Part shown: positions 35,240-42,838 of the stretch, in pieces
Layout: each line of letters starts with the position of its first letter
How positions within the stretch are numbered: the stretch's first letter is position 1
From: Phycisphaerae bacterium
GTDB lineage: Bacteria; Planctomycetota; Phycisphaerae; Sedimentisphaerales; Anaerobacaceae
Length of the DNA stretch: 64,000 nt
Assembly (NCBI GenBank): GCA_030619925.1
Contig: JAUXAL010000003.1
Location: 24,692-88,691, forward strand
Reading direction: 5' to 3'
Notes under the pieces: generated by a model
The model's input: only the letters and a program-made list of their open reading frames with translations
Database searches by the model: none
Told to the model about the DNA's origin: nothing
Translations under genes and position numbers: made by a program

Positions 35240-36775
35240 ATGACACAATCAGCTTTGGACAAATCGGCAAGTTATGGTGACATCGAAAAAGCGGCTTACG
35301 TTTACTCGGCTCTTCGGCGGACTCGGCCTAAATGTAGGCGGGACCTCAAAAACTACGTCAAAGTCTTCCTGGGCATAGACGTTCCCAACAAGAAAATCTG
35401 CCGGGAGCATAATAGCCCGATGGACTATCTCTGGCACAGTTTCTCCGCTGATTTCACTGCAGACCGAAAAGCTAATGCCGATGCAATAATCTGGGCAAAC
35501 CGCGCCGGCGGCAAAACCGAACTGGCTGCGGTCGCTACGCTTTTGGACTGCGTCTTTAAGCCGGGTTGCCAGGTCAGGATACTCGGCGGCTCAGGTGAGC
35601 AGTCCAGCAGAATGTATGAATACCTGACCGGCTTTCTACGCGACGGCCCGGCACCGCCGGGCTCTATCATACCCACCGTTGGTGGGTTTGAAGAATTTTT
35701 AGTGGCCCCTGCTCTAAAGGCAAAATGCCGCTTTGCCAACGATTCGGCTGTCGAGGTCCTGACGCAATCGGCAACTAGTGTCCGCGGCCAGCACATTCAG
35801 AAGCTCCGCTGCGATGAGGTCGAGCTTTTCGATGAGGATGTTTTTGCAGCCGCCAAGTTCACCACCCAAAGCACCGCTAATCTTCTGGCCGCAATGGAGA
35901 TGATCAGCACAATGCATCGACCTTACGGCTTGATGCAGGCAATAGTCTCGGCTGCACCGCAGTCCGGCACACCGGTCTTCAAATGGTGTGTATGGGAAGT
36001 CATTGAAAAGTGCACCGATAGAAGCTGCTCGCGGTGTCCCTTGTGGGATGACTGTCAGGGCAAAGCCAAAAAGGCTGATGGTTATCTGAAAATTGACGAC
36101 TGCATAACACAGATGCGCCGGGCCAGCAGGGCTGGCTGGGAAGCCGAAATGCTCTGCAAAAGGCCTTCGCTGGAAAATGTAGTTTTTGACGAGTTCGACC
36201 CGGCCAAACACGTCCAGCCAACCGATTATGACCCGAATCTGCCGCTCTACCGCACGCTTGATTTTGGGTTTGTAAATCCCTTTGTGTGTTTGTGGATTCA
36301 GGTTGATAGCGATGGCATAATTCGCGTGATAGATGAGTATGTCCGCAGCAGAGCGACAATTGATGTGCACGCTGAGGAAATAAAAAGCCGCACGGTCGTC
36401 GATGAAGAGCAGGTGGCGGCGACATTTTGCGACCCAGCGGGAAAAAGCGTAAATGATGTCACCGGCACAAGTGTGGTTCGGGAACTGCGAGCACTGGGGA
36501 TAGTGGTGCGATTTAGGCAAAGCGGCATTTTGGAGGGCATTGAACTTATCCGCCGAGCAATTCGCTCAGGCGATGGCCAAAGCACGCTCGTAATCTCGCC
36601 GAGATGCCAGCGTCTGATAGAGGCGCTGCAGTGTTATCATTACCCCGAGCCCGGCAGCACTGCCGGCGGCGAACTACCGCTCAAAGACGGCGTGCACGAC
36701 CACCCCATCGACGCCCTGCGATACTTCTTCGTCAACTACTACCGCACCACCAAAATCACAACCAGACGATACTAA
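35240..36775 (+). CDS. Phage terminase large subunit with a Cys cluster
   Basis: 511 residues, gggggtat upstream. ATPase domain: Walker A NRAGGKT (87-93), Walker B LRCDEVELFDED (D192-E193). The nuclease domain carries RTLDFGF (D341), FCDPAGKS (D398) and DHPIDALRY (D487/D491) acidic residues. Between them lies a Cys cluster C258-x4-C263-x2-C266-x5-C272, plus C288, suggesting a zinc or iron-sulfur site. TerL packages DNA into the head. The portal and capsid genes are on the opposite strand 13 kb away. Confidence 0.9.
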   Translation: MTQSALDKSASYGDIEKAAYVYSALRRTRPKCRRDLKNYVKVFLGIDVPNKKICREHNSPMDYLWHSFSADFTADRKANADAIIWANRAGGKTELAAVATLLDCVFKPGCQVRILGGSGEQSSRMYEYLTGFLRDGPAPPGSIIPTVGGFEEFLVAPALKAKCRFANDSAVEVLTQSATSVRGQHIQKLRCDEVELFDEDVFAAAKFTTQSTANLLAAMEMISTMHRPYGLMQAIVSAAPQSGTPVFKWCVWEVIEKCTDRSCSRCPLWDDCQGKAKKADGYLKIDDCITQMRRASRAGWEAEMLCKRPSLENVVFDEFDPAKHVQPTDYDPNLPLYRTLDFGFVNPFVCLWIQVDSDGIIRVIDEYVRSRATIDVHAEEIKSRTVVDEEQVAATFCDPAGKSVNDVTGTSVVRELRALGIVVRFRQSGILEGIELIRRAIRSGDGQSTLVISPRCQRLIEALQCYHYPEPGSTAGGELPLKDGVHDHPIDALRYFFVNYYRTTKITTRRY

Positions 36776-36936
36776 GAGCAGAATCCCCATCAAATAAATC
36801 ATAACTGAAATCAAGAGTTTAGAAATTTGTTGAAAAGAACTCAAGGCAGCAAAGCTTTTACCCGATATTGCCAACAATTACGAGAGGAAACGCCAGGCAG
36901 AAAAACTTCGGAGGAATCGAACGGATAAAGGAGGAA

Positions 36937-36988
36937 ACAGGGCTGAGGTGCGGAGGGAGAGGAAAAAGCGAGATATCCTCAGCCCTGT
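36937..36988 (+). ncRNA. Hairpin with purine loop containing ggagg, copy 1
   Basis: acagggctgagg (36937-36948) pairs exactly with cctcagccctgt (36977-36988). The loop is purine rich (cggagggagaggaaaaa). A related hairpin lies 390 bases on. Sequence is conserved in stem and loop start, so these may be copies of a small RNA or mRNA-processing element. It is not a typical terminator since no T-run follows. Confidence 0.4.
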
Positions 36989-37265
36989 GAATGTGCTTTG
37001 ATAATTATAATATATCAAAGAAGCTCTATAAGACTATGCTATTCTTGCCAAAAAATGTTCCTATCTGACGAAAATAATGCCTCCTGCAGAGAACCCAAAG
37101 AACCCACTATCAACAGATGTCTAAAGTTATAATAACCTTTGGATGTGCATTTTGTCAAGAGTAATATTTAAATATTTTATGGTCAAACCAGAAAATTTCA
37201 AGGATTTCCATTTCGCTATCTTTTTTCAAAAATGAGAATTCAGTAAAGAGCGGAAAAAGCAAGAT

Positions 37266-37310
37266 TACGCAATACGAAACTGATAAGTCCACTTCTGACA
37301 GGCGGATACG
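37266..37310. repeat. Repeat copy shared with 57627-57682
   Basis: aatacgaaactgataagtcc then acttctgacaggcggatacg match, with a few changes, the stretch in front of lptB (57627-57682, with agtccgcttctgtctggcgg). An interspersed repeat of about 45 bases. Confidence 0.65.
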
Positions 37311-37331
37311 TTTTACGAAATATGAAAAAAA

Positions 37332-37380
37332 TGGGCTGAGGTAAGGAGGAGAAGAAGTGTCTGGAAAAAACCCCAGCCCA
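37332..37380 (+). ncRNA. Hairpin with purine loop containing ggagg, copy 2
   Basis: tgggctgagg (37332-37341) pairs with ccccagccca (37371-37380) with one mismatch. The loop taaggaggagaagaa is close to that of copy 1, including ggagg. See findings. Confidence 0.38.
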
Positions 37381-37700
37381 CAATCCATTACAAAATATAT
37401 TACGCTTTAAACCGATAAAAGTTCAGCTTGTTCGCTATCCAGGAGACTATTTAAAGTTTTTTGAGACCCACCCAAATACCTTTTTCTGCATCTTACCCAT
37501 CCTCCGTAGCGGCGATTGTATCGGGGCCGAGAGTGGAAAGACTTACTATTCACCTGGATTTTGTTTTAACTTTTGGTCAAAACCAGGCATAATTTAAGCA
37601 CAGAAATCCACTTTGGTGCGTACTGACTTTAATATGTATATTAAAGCTGTCAGTTTATTATAACGGCAGTATAGACATACTTTAGCGAAAGGAATTTGCT

Positions 37701-38867
37701 ATGCTTTCTTATAACTGCAGAAACGTTCGGCGTTTATCTGCTTTTGTTACGGTGATTTGTCTGTTTTGTTCATTGGTATATGGAGGCTTCCCAAAGTTTG
37801 AATATCACCAAATCGCCCGAATCGGAAACAAAATGGGCCAGACATCTCTCGTAGATGTTGACAAAGATGGAGACCTGGACTGGATTGCCGGCTGCAACGG
37901 TGGAACAATATGGTGGTTCGAGTACAAAGCCCCGGATAACTGGGTCAGGCATACGCTCGGCCAAAAGGTTCTGACTGAGGTCGGTGGCACCGCATTCGAT
38001 ATAGACGGAGATGGATGGGTCGACCAGGTTTCAGGCGCCACCTGGTTCCGTAACACCAGAAAACCACGACAGCAGGAATTTATCAGGTATCCCAATGGAG
38101 CTATTACAAAAGCCCATGACAATGTGGCCGCTGATATCGACGGTGATGGCAAACTCGATGTGCTGGCTATGAGCGACAGAAGTGCATTGTACTGGTATAA
38201 GATTCCCGGTGACCCAACGAAAAAATGGAAAGGCCACAAAATCGGCGAAGCAGTCCATGGCGGAATTGACCCAACAGGTGTCGCTGATATCGACGGCGAT
38301 GGCGACAATGACGTTGTTCGCTCGAACGTCTGGTTCGAGAATGCCGACGGAAAAGGAACCAAGTGGGCCGAACATAACAACATCGATTTCGGACAACCCG
38401 GTGCAAGATTCCCTCTGATGACAAAAACGTGGGTAGTGGATCTCGATAAGGATGGTGATAATGATGTCATTCAGGCAGAAGGAGATTGTGTGAGCGGACG
38501 CGTGGCGTGGCATGAAAACACCGATGGCAAGGGCCGAATTTGGATCAGACATATAATTGCACCCAAGGCCGGCCAGGACTTTCATTCACTCGCTGTGGCA
38601 GATTTCGATAACGATGGCGACCTCGATGTCTTTTCAGGCTCAGGGCCATTGACAAAAAGCCCCACCCACAAATGGTTTATCTGGGAAAACCTGGACAAGA
38701 AAGGACGAAAGTGGAAAGAGCATATGATTCTTAGCGGCAAACGCTGCCACGAAGCTAAGGCAGCAGACGTCGACCGTGATGGCGATATTGACATCTGTTC
38801 CAAACCCTGGAACGGCGATGAGCACGTTTATCTTCGCAACATGCTAAACGAACAGAGTAGTCATTAG
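37701..38867 (+). CDS. Secreted FG-GAP/VCBS-repeat protein
   Basis: 388 residues with signal peptide (FVTVICLFCSLVYGG) and aaaggaa ribosome site. At least seven calcium-binding repeats of the type D-x-D-x-D-G-D-x-D (DVDKDGDLDWIAG, DIDGDGKLDVLA, DIDGDGDNDVV, DLDKDGDNDV, DFDNDGDLDVF and others) alternate with tryptophan-rich blades, an integrin-like beta propeller. Planctomycetes have many such surface proteins, often fused to cytochrome or enzyme domains; here the propeller is alone. Role probably adhesion or recognition. Confidence 0.92.
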   Translation: MLSYNCRNVRRLSAFVTVICLFCSLVYGGFPKFEYHQIARIGNKMGQTSLVDVDKDGDLDWIAGCNGGTIWWFEYKAPDNWVRHTLGQKVLTEVGGTAFDIDGDGWVDQVSGATWFRNTRKPRQQEFIRYPNGAITKAHDNVAADIDGDGKLDVLAMSDRSALYWYKIPGDPTKKWKGHKIGEAVHGGIDPTGVADIDGDGDNDVVRSNVWFENADGKGTKWAEHNNIDFGQPGARFPLMTKTWVVDLDKDGDNDVIQAEGDCVSGRVAWHENTDGKGRIWIRHIIAPKAGQDFHSLAVADFDNDGDLDVFSGSGPLTKSPTHKWFIWENLDKKGRKWKEHMILSGKRCHEAKAADVDRDGDIDICSKPWNGDEHVYLRNMLNEQSSH

Positions 38868-38927
38868 CATATTAAGTCATTGATACCTGTGGTATAAAAT
38901 CGATACATTCAAGATAGGAGATCGAAA

Positions 38928-39179
38928 ATGAGACTGAATGTAAAAGCTTTTGCACTGACCTGTGGGCTGATTTGGGGTCTTGGCCTTTTCCTTCTGACCT
39001 GGTGGATAATCGCCTTTGAGGGCTCTACAAAAGAAATCACGCTCATTGGACAAGTTTATCGCGGGTTCAACATAAGCCCGTTAGGCAGCGTCATTGGTTT
39101 GATCTGGGCCCTTGCAGATGGTATGATTGGTGGTGCTATATTCGCCTGGCTCTACAATTTAATTGCTGCCCGCCCTTGA
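38928..39179 (+). CDS. Bacteriophage holin-family small membrane protein
   Basis: 83 residues, aggag site. Two transmembrane helices: FALTCGLIWGLGLFLLTWWI and SVIGLIWALADGMIGGAIFA. This family is annotated as bacteriophage holin in many bacteria but also occurs outside prophages. The next 280 bases hold a decayed copy. Confidence 0.75.
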   Translation: MRLNVKAFALTCGLIWGLGLFLLTWWIIAFEGSTKEITLIGQVYRGFNISPLGSVIGLIWALADGMIGGAIFAWLYNLIAARP

Positions 39180-39244
39180 GACAAGACAGCTGCACAATCG
39201 TGATTGCGCACCTGCTCGATCAGCCAATGGAATTATAGTTTGCC

Positions 39245-39454
39245 ATGCCTGGCACCCTGCTGAAATGGTATGCAGAGCATACCCTACAAGTTTTCACACT
39301 GACCTGTGGGGTGATTTGGGGCCTTGGTTTCTTCCTTTCTTACCTGGTGGATAATTACCCTCGACTGTGCCTCCCTCATATCACTGGCCAACTGACTAAC
39401 AAACTGCCGATATTTATAGAGGCGACATATCCCAGCCCTAACAAGCAGATATAG
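39245..39454 (+). pseudogene. Decayed duplicate of the holin-family gene
   Basis: The stretch 39285-39360 matches the start of the preceding gene at DNA level (cactgacctgtggggtgatt against cactgacctgtgggctgatt, then cctggtggataat in both) and encodes FTLTCGVIWGLGFFL, but the second helix and the charged link are missing. Truncated tandem duplication. Confidence 0.65.
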
Positions 39455-39503
39455 CAGGGCACGGGCAAATAATAAAAAATACTTGAATGCGAGAGGTGTT
39501 AAA

Positions 39504-40196
39504 ATGGCAAAATGGGCATTTGTTACGGTGCTGCTTTATATATGCTTGGTGGTGATTGTCTTTGTCCCATTAGTCGGGTGGCTGGCTTTCCTGAGTGAAG
39601 CCGGTATCTCTGATATCTTAGAAGTTTACACGGCTTGGCAATTTTGGCTGTTTTGCGGGATTATAACGGCGATACAGGCACTGATGCTGTTATTTCCGGT
39701 AAAGACAGATGCAGAGGCACCGAAGCCGCAGCGGCTGATTTGGATCCCCGTAGTAACGGCAGCACTCTTATTTTCCATCCTGGTTCTGGGTGTAGTATGG
39801 TCGATACTGATGGCAATTTGGGGTGATGATATTCTCGGGGACTATTTCCCCTTGGCCAGTTTCGCATTTGTGATATTCTGCTGGATTGTCTGGCTGCTTG
39901 TCTTTTATCGGTTTTACCGGGGTGTTGAGGCCAAGACTTTATTCCGGCGTATTACGACCTGGCTTATTCGCGGCAGTATTGTCGAACTGCTGGTGGCGGT
40001 GCCGAGTCATATCATTGTCAGGCGCAGAAATGAATGCTCTGCACCTGGATTCACTTACTTCGGTATAGCAGCGGGCCTGGTGATTATGGCTCTTGCTTTC
40101 GGGCCCGGGTTATACTTTTTGTTCCGTCAGCGTTTTGAACGGATGAAGCCCAGAAGCAAACGTAACAACCATCAGCTTTCTAACCAACAGTTATAG
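39504..40196 (+). CDS. Membrane protein of unknown function
   Basis: 230 residues from MAKWAFVTVLLYICLVVIV (ATG at 39504 with gagaggtg upstream; an upstream TTG rejected). Six hydrophobic segments, ends in a basic tail (KPRSKRNNHQ). IRGSIVELLVAVPSHIIVRR with a later Cys suggests a family of small envelope proteins; I do not know a function. Follows the holin-like pair by 325 bases. Confidence 0.7.
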   Translation: MAKWAFVTVLLYICLVVIVFVPLVGWLAFLSEAGISDILEVYTAWQFWLFCGIITAIQALMLLFPVKTDAEAPKPQRLIWIPVVTAALLFSILVLGVVWSILMAIWGDDILGDYFPLASFAFVIFCWIVWLLVFYRFYRGVEAKTLFRRITTWLIRGSIVELLVAVPSHIIVRRRNECSAPGFTYFGIAAGLVIMALAFGPGLYFLFRQRFERMKPRSKRNNHQLSNQQL

Positions 40197-40294
40197 TCGC
40201 ATCACTGGCACAGGGGACTTGGCCGCTCGTCAATCGACCAAATATCAAAAGCCCTTATTGACAAAACGGGGCTGTTCGGCTATTCTGTTTTTCG

Positions 40295-40366
40295 TGTCAT
40301 TCCCGCATAAGCGGGAATCCACGGTATTGACATTTTCCCGGATTCCTGTTTTTCACAGGAATGACA
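40295..40366. repeat. Inverted-repeat element gtcattcccgc…gcgggaatcc
   Basis: Contains gtcattcccgcataagcggg and aatcc, then a second dyad gattcctgtttttcacagga, ending atgac. Two half-elements of the common intergenic repeat found widely in bacteria. It lies in the 450-base gap before aspS. Confidence 0.7.
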
Positions 40367-40450
40367 ATGCTCTGTTTTATTTACTTAAATTGACCGATTA
40401 GATGGTGGCGATAATCGTTATTCTCTTATTTTCAGGAACATATGTTAGTA

Positions 40451-40554
40451 TGTCATTCTGAGCGAAATGCAGTGGAGCGAAGAATCTGGCTTGCGATGAA
40501 GTGTTGTTTTCTGCTTCTAAGGCCAGATGCTTCGCCTTTCAGCTCAGCATGACA
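40451..40554. repeat. MITE-like element with tgtcattctgagc ends
   Basis: Ends tgtcattctgagc and, inverted, tgtcatgctgagc; interior gcgaagaatctgg and gccagatgcttcg. Same family at 50134-50208 and 54307-54393. About 104 bp. Confidence 0.75.
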
Positions 40555-40647
40555 ACATAAAACGGTCAATTTGAGTTATTTAATTGTTTGCTTGCGGCCT
40601 TTTTACTGAGCGGCAGGTGAACGGAACTTTGTAGAGAGATTTGTATT

Positions 40648-42456
40648 ATGCTCAAGAGAACGCATAATTGCGGCCAGCTTCGGCTTGTCGACACAGGCAA
40701 AAAGGTAACGCTGGGAGGCTGGGTCCATTCCTATCGTGACCACGGCAATCTGGTATTCATCGACTTGCGCGACAGAGAAGGTCTGACCCAACTGGTTTTT
40801 AATCCCGAAACCCAACCTGAAGTCCACAAGCTGGCAAGGACGGTTCGCCACGAATGGGTAATAGCAGCTAAAGGTGTTGTTCAGCCGAGGGGGCAGGGTA
40901 TGGCAAATCCAAAGCTGCCGACCGGCGAAATCGAAGTCTCTGTCCAGCAGCTGGAAATTCTCAATGTCTCGAAGACTCCGCCGTTCGAAATGGACAACGC
41001 CGAAAAGACAAGCGAGGAGCTGCGCCTGGCCAGCCGATATATTGACCTGCGACGGCCCGGAATGCAGCAGAAGCTGCACACACGGCATCGGGTCACCACA
41101 GTTGTGCGGGACTACTTCAACCGATTAGGCTTCTGGGAAATCGAAACGCCGATGCTCGCCAAGAGCACGCCGGAAGGGGCAAGAGATTTCCTCGTACCCA
41201 GCAGACTGCACAAAAACTGCTTCTATGCACTGCCCCAATCGCCGCAGCTCTTCAAGCAAATTCTGATGGTCAGCGGCATCGATAAATATTTCCAGATAGT
41301 TCGGTGCTTTCGCGATGAGGACCCACGCGCCGACAGACAGGCCGAATTCACACAAATCGACGTCGAAATGAGCTTCGTCGATAGTAACGATGTCATCGGC
41401 GTTCACGAAAACTTGATAGCCCGGATCTGGAAGCGGATACTGGACGCCGATGTGGCGGCGCCGATGCGGCGGATTTCCTACAAAGACGCGATGGCAGATT
41501 ACGGCACCGACAGGCCGGATTTGCGTTTCGATATGAAGCTGAAAAACATATCCGATATCGCAAAACAAAGCACGTTCAAGGTATTTACGACAGTGATTGA
41601 AAAAGGCGGGATTGTAAAAGGGCTGTGTACACCCGGCGAAAAATATTCCAGAAGCGATATCGAAAAAACGCTGACCAACTTTGTCGGCGACTACGGAGCA
41701 AAGGGCCTGGCCTGGTGTAAGGCAAAAAAAGAAAACGATAAGCTCTCGCCTGCCGGCGGTATCGCCAAGTTCTTCAGTCCGGAATCCCAGCAGCAGATAA
41801 TTGAACGCTTCGAGGCAAAAGACGGCGATCTGCTCTTGTTTATTGCTGACAACGAAAGAGCCGCCAATAAGGCTCTGGCTCCCTTGCGGTGTAAACTTGC
41901 CCGCGACCTCAAGCTTTACGACCAGAGGCGCTTTGAGTTCATATGGGTAGTCGACTTTCCACTGTTTGAGTGGAATGAGCATACAAAGTGTTACGATTCA
42001 CTGCACCATCCTTTTACTTCTCCCGTTGAAGATGATTTGGACAAGCTCGAAACCGACCCTGCCAATATTCGGTCGCAGGCTTACGATGTCGTCGTTAACG
42101 GCTCTGAGATCGGCGGCGGCAGTATTCGTATCCACGACTCAAAGGTGCAGCAGAAGGTCTTCAATCTGCTCAATATATCAACCGAGCAGGCACAGCAGCG
42201 ATTCGGTTTCTTCTTGAAGGCTCTGGAATACGGCGCTCCGCCACACGGGGGAATAGCATTCGGCCTCGACAGAATTGTTATGCTGCTTACCGGCACGGAT
42301 AATATTCGGGACGTCATTGCTTTTCCGAAGACCCAGCGTGGCCAGTGTCTCTTGACCGATGCACCGAGCGAAGTGGACCAAAAACAGCTTGATGAGCTGA
42401 ACCTGCGAACGCAAAGGCACCTGCGCGCAATCGAGCCAAAAACCGACAAGCAATAG
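40648..42456 (+). CDS. aspS: Aspartyl-tRNA synthetase
   Basis: 602 residues, bacterial-type. N-terminal OB-fold anticodon-binding domain (TLGGWVHSYRDHGNLVFIDL), class II motif 2 FRDEDPRADRQAEFTQIDVE and motif 3 GGIAFGLDRIVMLL, plus the GAD insertion domain in the middle (residues about 280-420). Charges tRNA-Asp (or, if AspRS is non-discriminating, also tRNA-Asn). Standing alone, preceded by mobile-type repeats. Length is normal. Confidence 0.97.
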   Translation: MLKRTHNCGQLRLVDTGKKVTLGGWVHSYRDHGNLVFIDLRDREGLTQLVFNPETQPEVHKLARTVRHEWVIAAKGVVQPRGQGMANPKLPTGEIEVSVQQLEILNVSKTPPFEMDNAEKTSEELRLASRYIDLRRPGMQQKLHTRHRVTTVVRDYFNRLGFWEIETPMLAKSTPEGARDFLVPSRLHKNCFYALPQSPQLFKQILMVSGIDKYFQIVRCFRDEDPRADRQAEFTQIDVEMSFVDSNDVIGVHENLIARIWKRILDADVAAPMRRISYKDAMADYGTDRPDLRFDMKLKNISDIAKQSTFKVFTTVIEKGGIVKGLCTPGEKYSRSDIEKTLTNFVGDYGAKGLAWCKAKKENDKLSPAGGIAKFFSPESQQQIIERFEAKDGDLLLFIADNERAANKALAPLRCKLARDLKLYDQRRFEFIWVVDFPLFEWNEHTKCYDSLHHPFTSPVEDDLDKLETDPANIRSQAYDVVVNGSEIGGGSIRIHDSKVQQKVFNLLNISTEQAQQRFGFFLKALEYGAPPHGGIAFGLDRIVMLLTGTDNIRDVIAFPKTQRGQCLLTDAPSEVDQKQLDELNLRTQRHLRAIEPKTDKQ

Positions 42457-42655
42457 TAGTATAGAACATATAGCTTTTCGCATTGCCCGCCGCCCCGACT
42501 CGCGTTGGGAGAAGCGGGGGCTGGCGTCGCGCGTATTGCGTATTGTGGAAAAGCGAAAAATATAAAATAAAAAGCTAAAAGCCACAGTTCAAAACTTAAA
42601 GCTTAGATTCGAATATTAAATACCAAAATTCGAAAGGGATTCAAAATTGAAGGTT

Positions 42656-42790
42656 TTAAGCTACTGTTACAAAGTTTTTAGGCAATCGGCCCTCCTGTCA
42701 TTCCCGCGAAGGCGGGAATCCAGGAATAAAACAATCTGAGGCGAAGCCTCAATCAAATCATTGTCTAAAAACTTATTCAAGGTAGCTTAA
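42656..42790. mobile_element. Small MITE-like element with 30-bp terminal inverted repeats
   Basis: Left end taagctactgttac then aaagtttttaggcaat; right end, read inverted, taagctaccttgaat then aagtttttagacaat, about 24 of 30 identical with one-base offset. Ends ttaagctac/gtagcttaa. It contains a gtcattcccgcgaaggcggg dyad (42696-42724) inside. No coding capacity. It sits between aspS and the sensor kinase and may bring the short leader of that gene. Confidence 0.65.
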
Positions 42791-42838
42791 CTTTTGCGTT
42801 ATCGTTTTACGTTCTTAGCTTTTACGAGATACGAGGTT

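Larger units (their letters stand above)
36776..37700. other. Non-coding block after the terminase gene
   Basis: A 925-base stretch without a credible gene; AT-rich, with two related hairpins listed separately and one copy of a repeat (37266-37310) also present at 57627-57682. A 77-codon minus-strand frame spanning the second hairpin is considered spurious. Confidence 0.5.

Noticed and set aside
37155-37388. Minus-strand 77-codon frame after TerL
   Set aside because: Spans a hairpin and a repeat, no ribosome site.
41125-41982. Minus-strand 285-codon frame
   Set aside because: Antisense to aspS; no recognised motif.
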